Assembly: GCA_013397435.1 (NCBI GenBank)
Contig: VZRG01000006.1
Coordinates: forward strand, 2,052,430-2,116,429
DNA from: Erythrocercus mccallii
Taxonomy: Eukaryota > Chordata > Aves > Passeriformes > Dicruridae
Length of the DNA: 64,000 bases
Direction: 5' to 3'
The position numbers and the translations under genes are program-made. The notes beneath the pieces are model-generated. The model had not been told where the DNA came from, did no database searches, and saw nothing but the letters and a program-made list of their open reading frames with translations. This document shows positions 61,557-64,000 of this stretch, piece by piece (within the stretch, counting starts at the first letter, position 1; the number at the start of each line of letters is the position of its first letter).

Positions 61557-64000
61557 GTAAAAAAGACATATTCCAATGGGTAAGGCAGGCACAATTGCTT
61601 CTTAACCACATTTTTCTGGACAAAATCAGCGTCCAGCACATAGCTACGCAACCTGAGGTCAGGTAATGCCAAAATCCCTCAAGTCACTCAAGAGAATGTA
61701 GTGGGTTAAATAGAAAACAGGTCCCTCAAGATGTGCAAATTGCTGCACATAACTGCACCAGACCCCACTGCAACAACAGAATTGTACAGCACCCTCTAAA
61801 GGCTCAACATCTCATTTTCATACTGTATTAGCTTTATTCTTTACCCTATTTATGAATTTGGGAAAGAAAAAAAATCCAAAACCAATTAGAAATACAAAGA
61901 AAACCATGCATAATGCTTGAATTATACAATTACATCCTTCATAGGCCTTCCAGGTCCACATGCTTCCAGTGTAGCTCTGTTAGGCTTATAAAAATATATC
62001 CCTTCTGTCTGCTGGAAACCCAATCCATTTCAATCTGTAATGTAAATAGTTTCTCTTTAATACGCAGTGTGTGCTGATTTCACCTTAATTATATATTTCC
62101 CATTGCGAGAACTCAGACTGTGGGATACTGGGAAAGAATTTAACCAGCAGCCTATAAAGAATAGGGCTGAGGCTTGGCTTCCATTAACACTTCATTAGCC
62201 AGAGTCTGTACTGTACATAAAATGAGCTAATGATTTTTAAATGAAGTTGTCAACCTATAACTTAATAATGCAGAAATCTATTTCTCTGTAATATTAGCAA
62301 GCTATAACACATTTTTATCTCTACAAATCTACATGAAGCTATTGGAGTACATAGATCTTGGTTGGTCATCTTCAACCACTGACTTTTACCGTAATCATAT
62401 CACTAATACCACAAGTAGTACTAATTGCAGTATAAATTTTTTAATGGGCACAAGATGATCGTTTGAGGAAAATAACTTCAAATTCCACATATAAACCTAT
62501 CTCATCTTACTAAAAATGAAGTTAGGAATAAAATGACTGCTAGGTGGTTACAGGATCAATTCTCATCTGATAAAGAAATGGCAAAATACACATTTGAGTT
62601 TGTTGTGAATAAAGACCTTAGCAAAAATCACCATTACAGTTTGCATTGACTTGACAGGTTTAACAGTAGTTCATGAATGCAAGACTTTCATTAACTCCCA
62701 CTGAAGCAGAGTAAATGGCCATGGAGTCAAACAGGGGTTGCACAATATATCCCTTAATTGGCAGGGGGATTTTGGTATTCCTATCCATCAGGCGACCCCT
62801 CTGCAAGGGTTAGGACCTGATCTTGTTGCTGTGGGTTTGGAGAAGTGTGCGCTGCAGGTGAAGGTCTGGTTTGCTGTGAGAGCAAAAGGTTCCCATTCAC
62901 TGTCAGGCCACTAACTCACTTTCACTGAGCACCACTTTAAAAGTGATTTAAAGAGATAATTCGTGGATTTATAAAAATCAAAGGAGACTCTTTCTAATTT
63001 GTACAAGCGTTCTCTTGACTTTAAGGAAACAAGACTTTAAAATGGACTGGTTTTAAATATCCTTCTGTAGCAAAAAAAACCAAACTGATTTCCATAACCT
63101 CATCACACAAGCTTTTAACTTTCCAGTCAGGACTAGCCTATCTTGCAAGGGCCCGAATCCCAGTTAGCCACCAACATTTGCAGGTCTGCTGACTTCCAAG
63201 CTGCAGGGTCTTCGCGGTGAAATTTTTATCTGAGGCTGCAGCTCCTCCACACTGAAAATTTACATGTGGGGCTTCATCCTCTCTACCACAACTCACAGGA
63301 CGGGCTGAAGCACCTTCATACAGAGGGTGCATGACCACCTCTTTGTATGTACCCCCCACCTCCCTGGTACCCACAGGATCCCTTCTGTGGAGCAAATGCA
63401 ATTAAGATGAGGGTCCCTCCTGCTGTTCCTGTTTGATTGGTGAGGACAGCAGTGACATTTTCTCATTGTTCTCATGCTTGGTCGCTACATTCTTTTGGCT
63501 GGGAGGGCTGCAGTAGCTGTTCCCAGGGTGGCAGGCAGGTATGGCTTTTCCAACCCTTGGCTGGGGATATGTGGTCAGGCACTCCCTGACTGCAGCACTG
63601 CTTGTAAAATCGGCCACATTTCCTAAGTGTGAAAAATGGGATAGGGTATTGTACAAGGTGAAATATAAGATGGTGATGTGTAGTAGGGAATTTGTGAGGA
63701 CAGATCTTTCTGGGTTGTTGGATCTGAGGGAACTGCCATCAGGCAGGTAAGGTTTGGCCCTCTGTGGGAAATGGATGTTTTAAGATCTCTTTGAAGATAT
63801 ATAGTTATGATGTGTTATGGCCAAATTACTGGCTCACTGCTGAAAAGAGGAGTAGTATGCAGTGAAATGTACACTAGTTCCAACCACTGGAAAGCAATTA
63901 CTACAAGTGAGCAGAGAAGCAGTTAATAGTCACAGCACCATAGTGGGGGTCTTGCCAAAACTGTCAGCTAAGCCAAAGTCCTGAACCAACATAACACTAG
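61557..64000. other. Non-coding stretch ending in less AT-rich DNA
   Basis: The stretch 61557-62700 is AT-rich without features. From about 62750, and more clearly 63100-63760, the base composition rises in G and C and several short frames overlap on both strands (60-87 codons), none with a recognised domain. A textbook donor (CAG|GTAAGG) sits at 63747/63748. It may be part of an unrecognised exon, transcript or old repeat. Confidence 0.4.

Noticed and set aside
1..64000. Bacterial or viral systems, CRISPR arrays, tRNA or rRNA genes, LTR retroviral copies
   Set aside because: No regularly spaced direct repeats, no operon-like gene packing, no cloverleaf or rRNA text recognised, and no long gag/pol/env-like frame or paired LTRs seen by eye. 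A covariance-model and repeat-library search would be needed to exclude small or old copies.

Overview
This window looks like vertebrate nuclear DNA from a bird, probably a neoavian and possibly a passerine. The evidence is the overall composition (AT-rich, few CG dinucleotides, many short A, T and CA runs, no operon-like packing of genes) and above all the interspersed repeats. Five clear CR1 LINE fragments carry recognisable CR1 3'-body sequence. Two of them, near 45.6 and 49.9 kb, resemble the neoavian CR1-E/J type. A much older, heavily decayed CR1/L3-type relic lies near 23 kb. No complete gene can be assembled, and the window reads as a gene desert or the inside of a very large intron.

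Layout: 1-9.5 kb is AT-rich unique DNA with one CR1 3' fragment (1.39-1.89 kb, minus strand) and a 20-nt poly-C tract at 8.77 kb. 9.5-17.5 kb holds a short, internally deleted CR1 copy (minus) and a longer CR1 copy (plus, 16.9-17.5 kb) that still includes a decayed piece of reverse transcriptase. 17.5-24 kb contains a three-copy 20-bp tandem repeat and the ancient CR1/L3 relic. 24-45 kb is mostly featureless AT-rich sequence with a 100-nt tract made only of A and C, a GC-rich patch at 36.5-36.9 kb, a few short hairpins and duplications, and one splice-flanked open frame on the minus strand at 36.2-36.4 kb. 45.5-50.2 kb has two CR1 copies in opposite orientation and a paired T-tract/CA-A-tract. 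50-64 kb has the best coding candidate in the window, a 160-codon open frame on the minus strand at 53.77-54.26 kb that encodes a multi-pass membrane-like protein end. It also has two weaker splice-flanked open frames on the plus strand (58.4 and 61.5 kb) and a less AT-rich, exon-like segment at 63.1-63.8 kb.

I found no tRNA, rRNA, CRISPR array, operon, prophage or bacterial-type element. I found no convincing undescribed system. The items most worth checking are the 54 kb membrane-protein frame and the splice-flanked frames at 36, 58 and 61 kb. Repeat identities rest on remembered consensus patterns, not on a database search.
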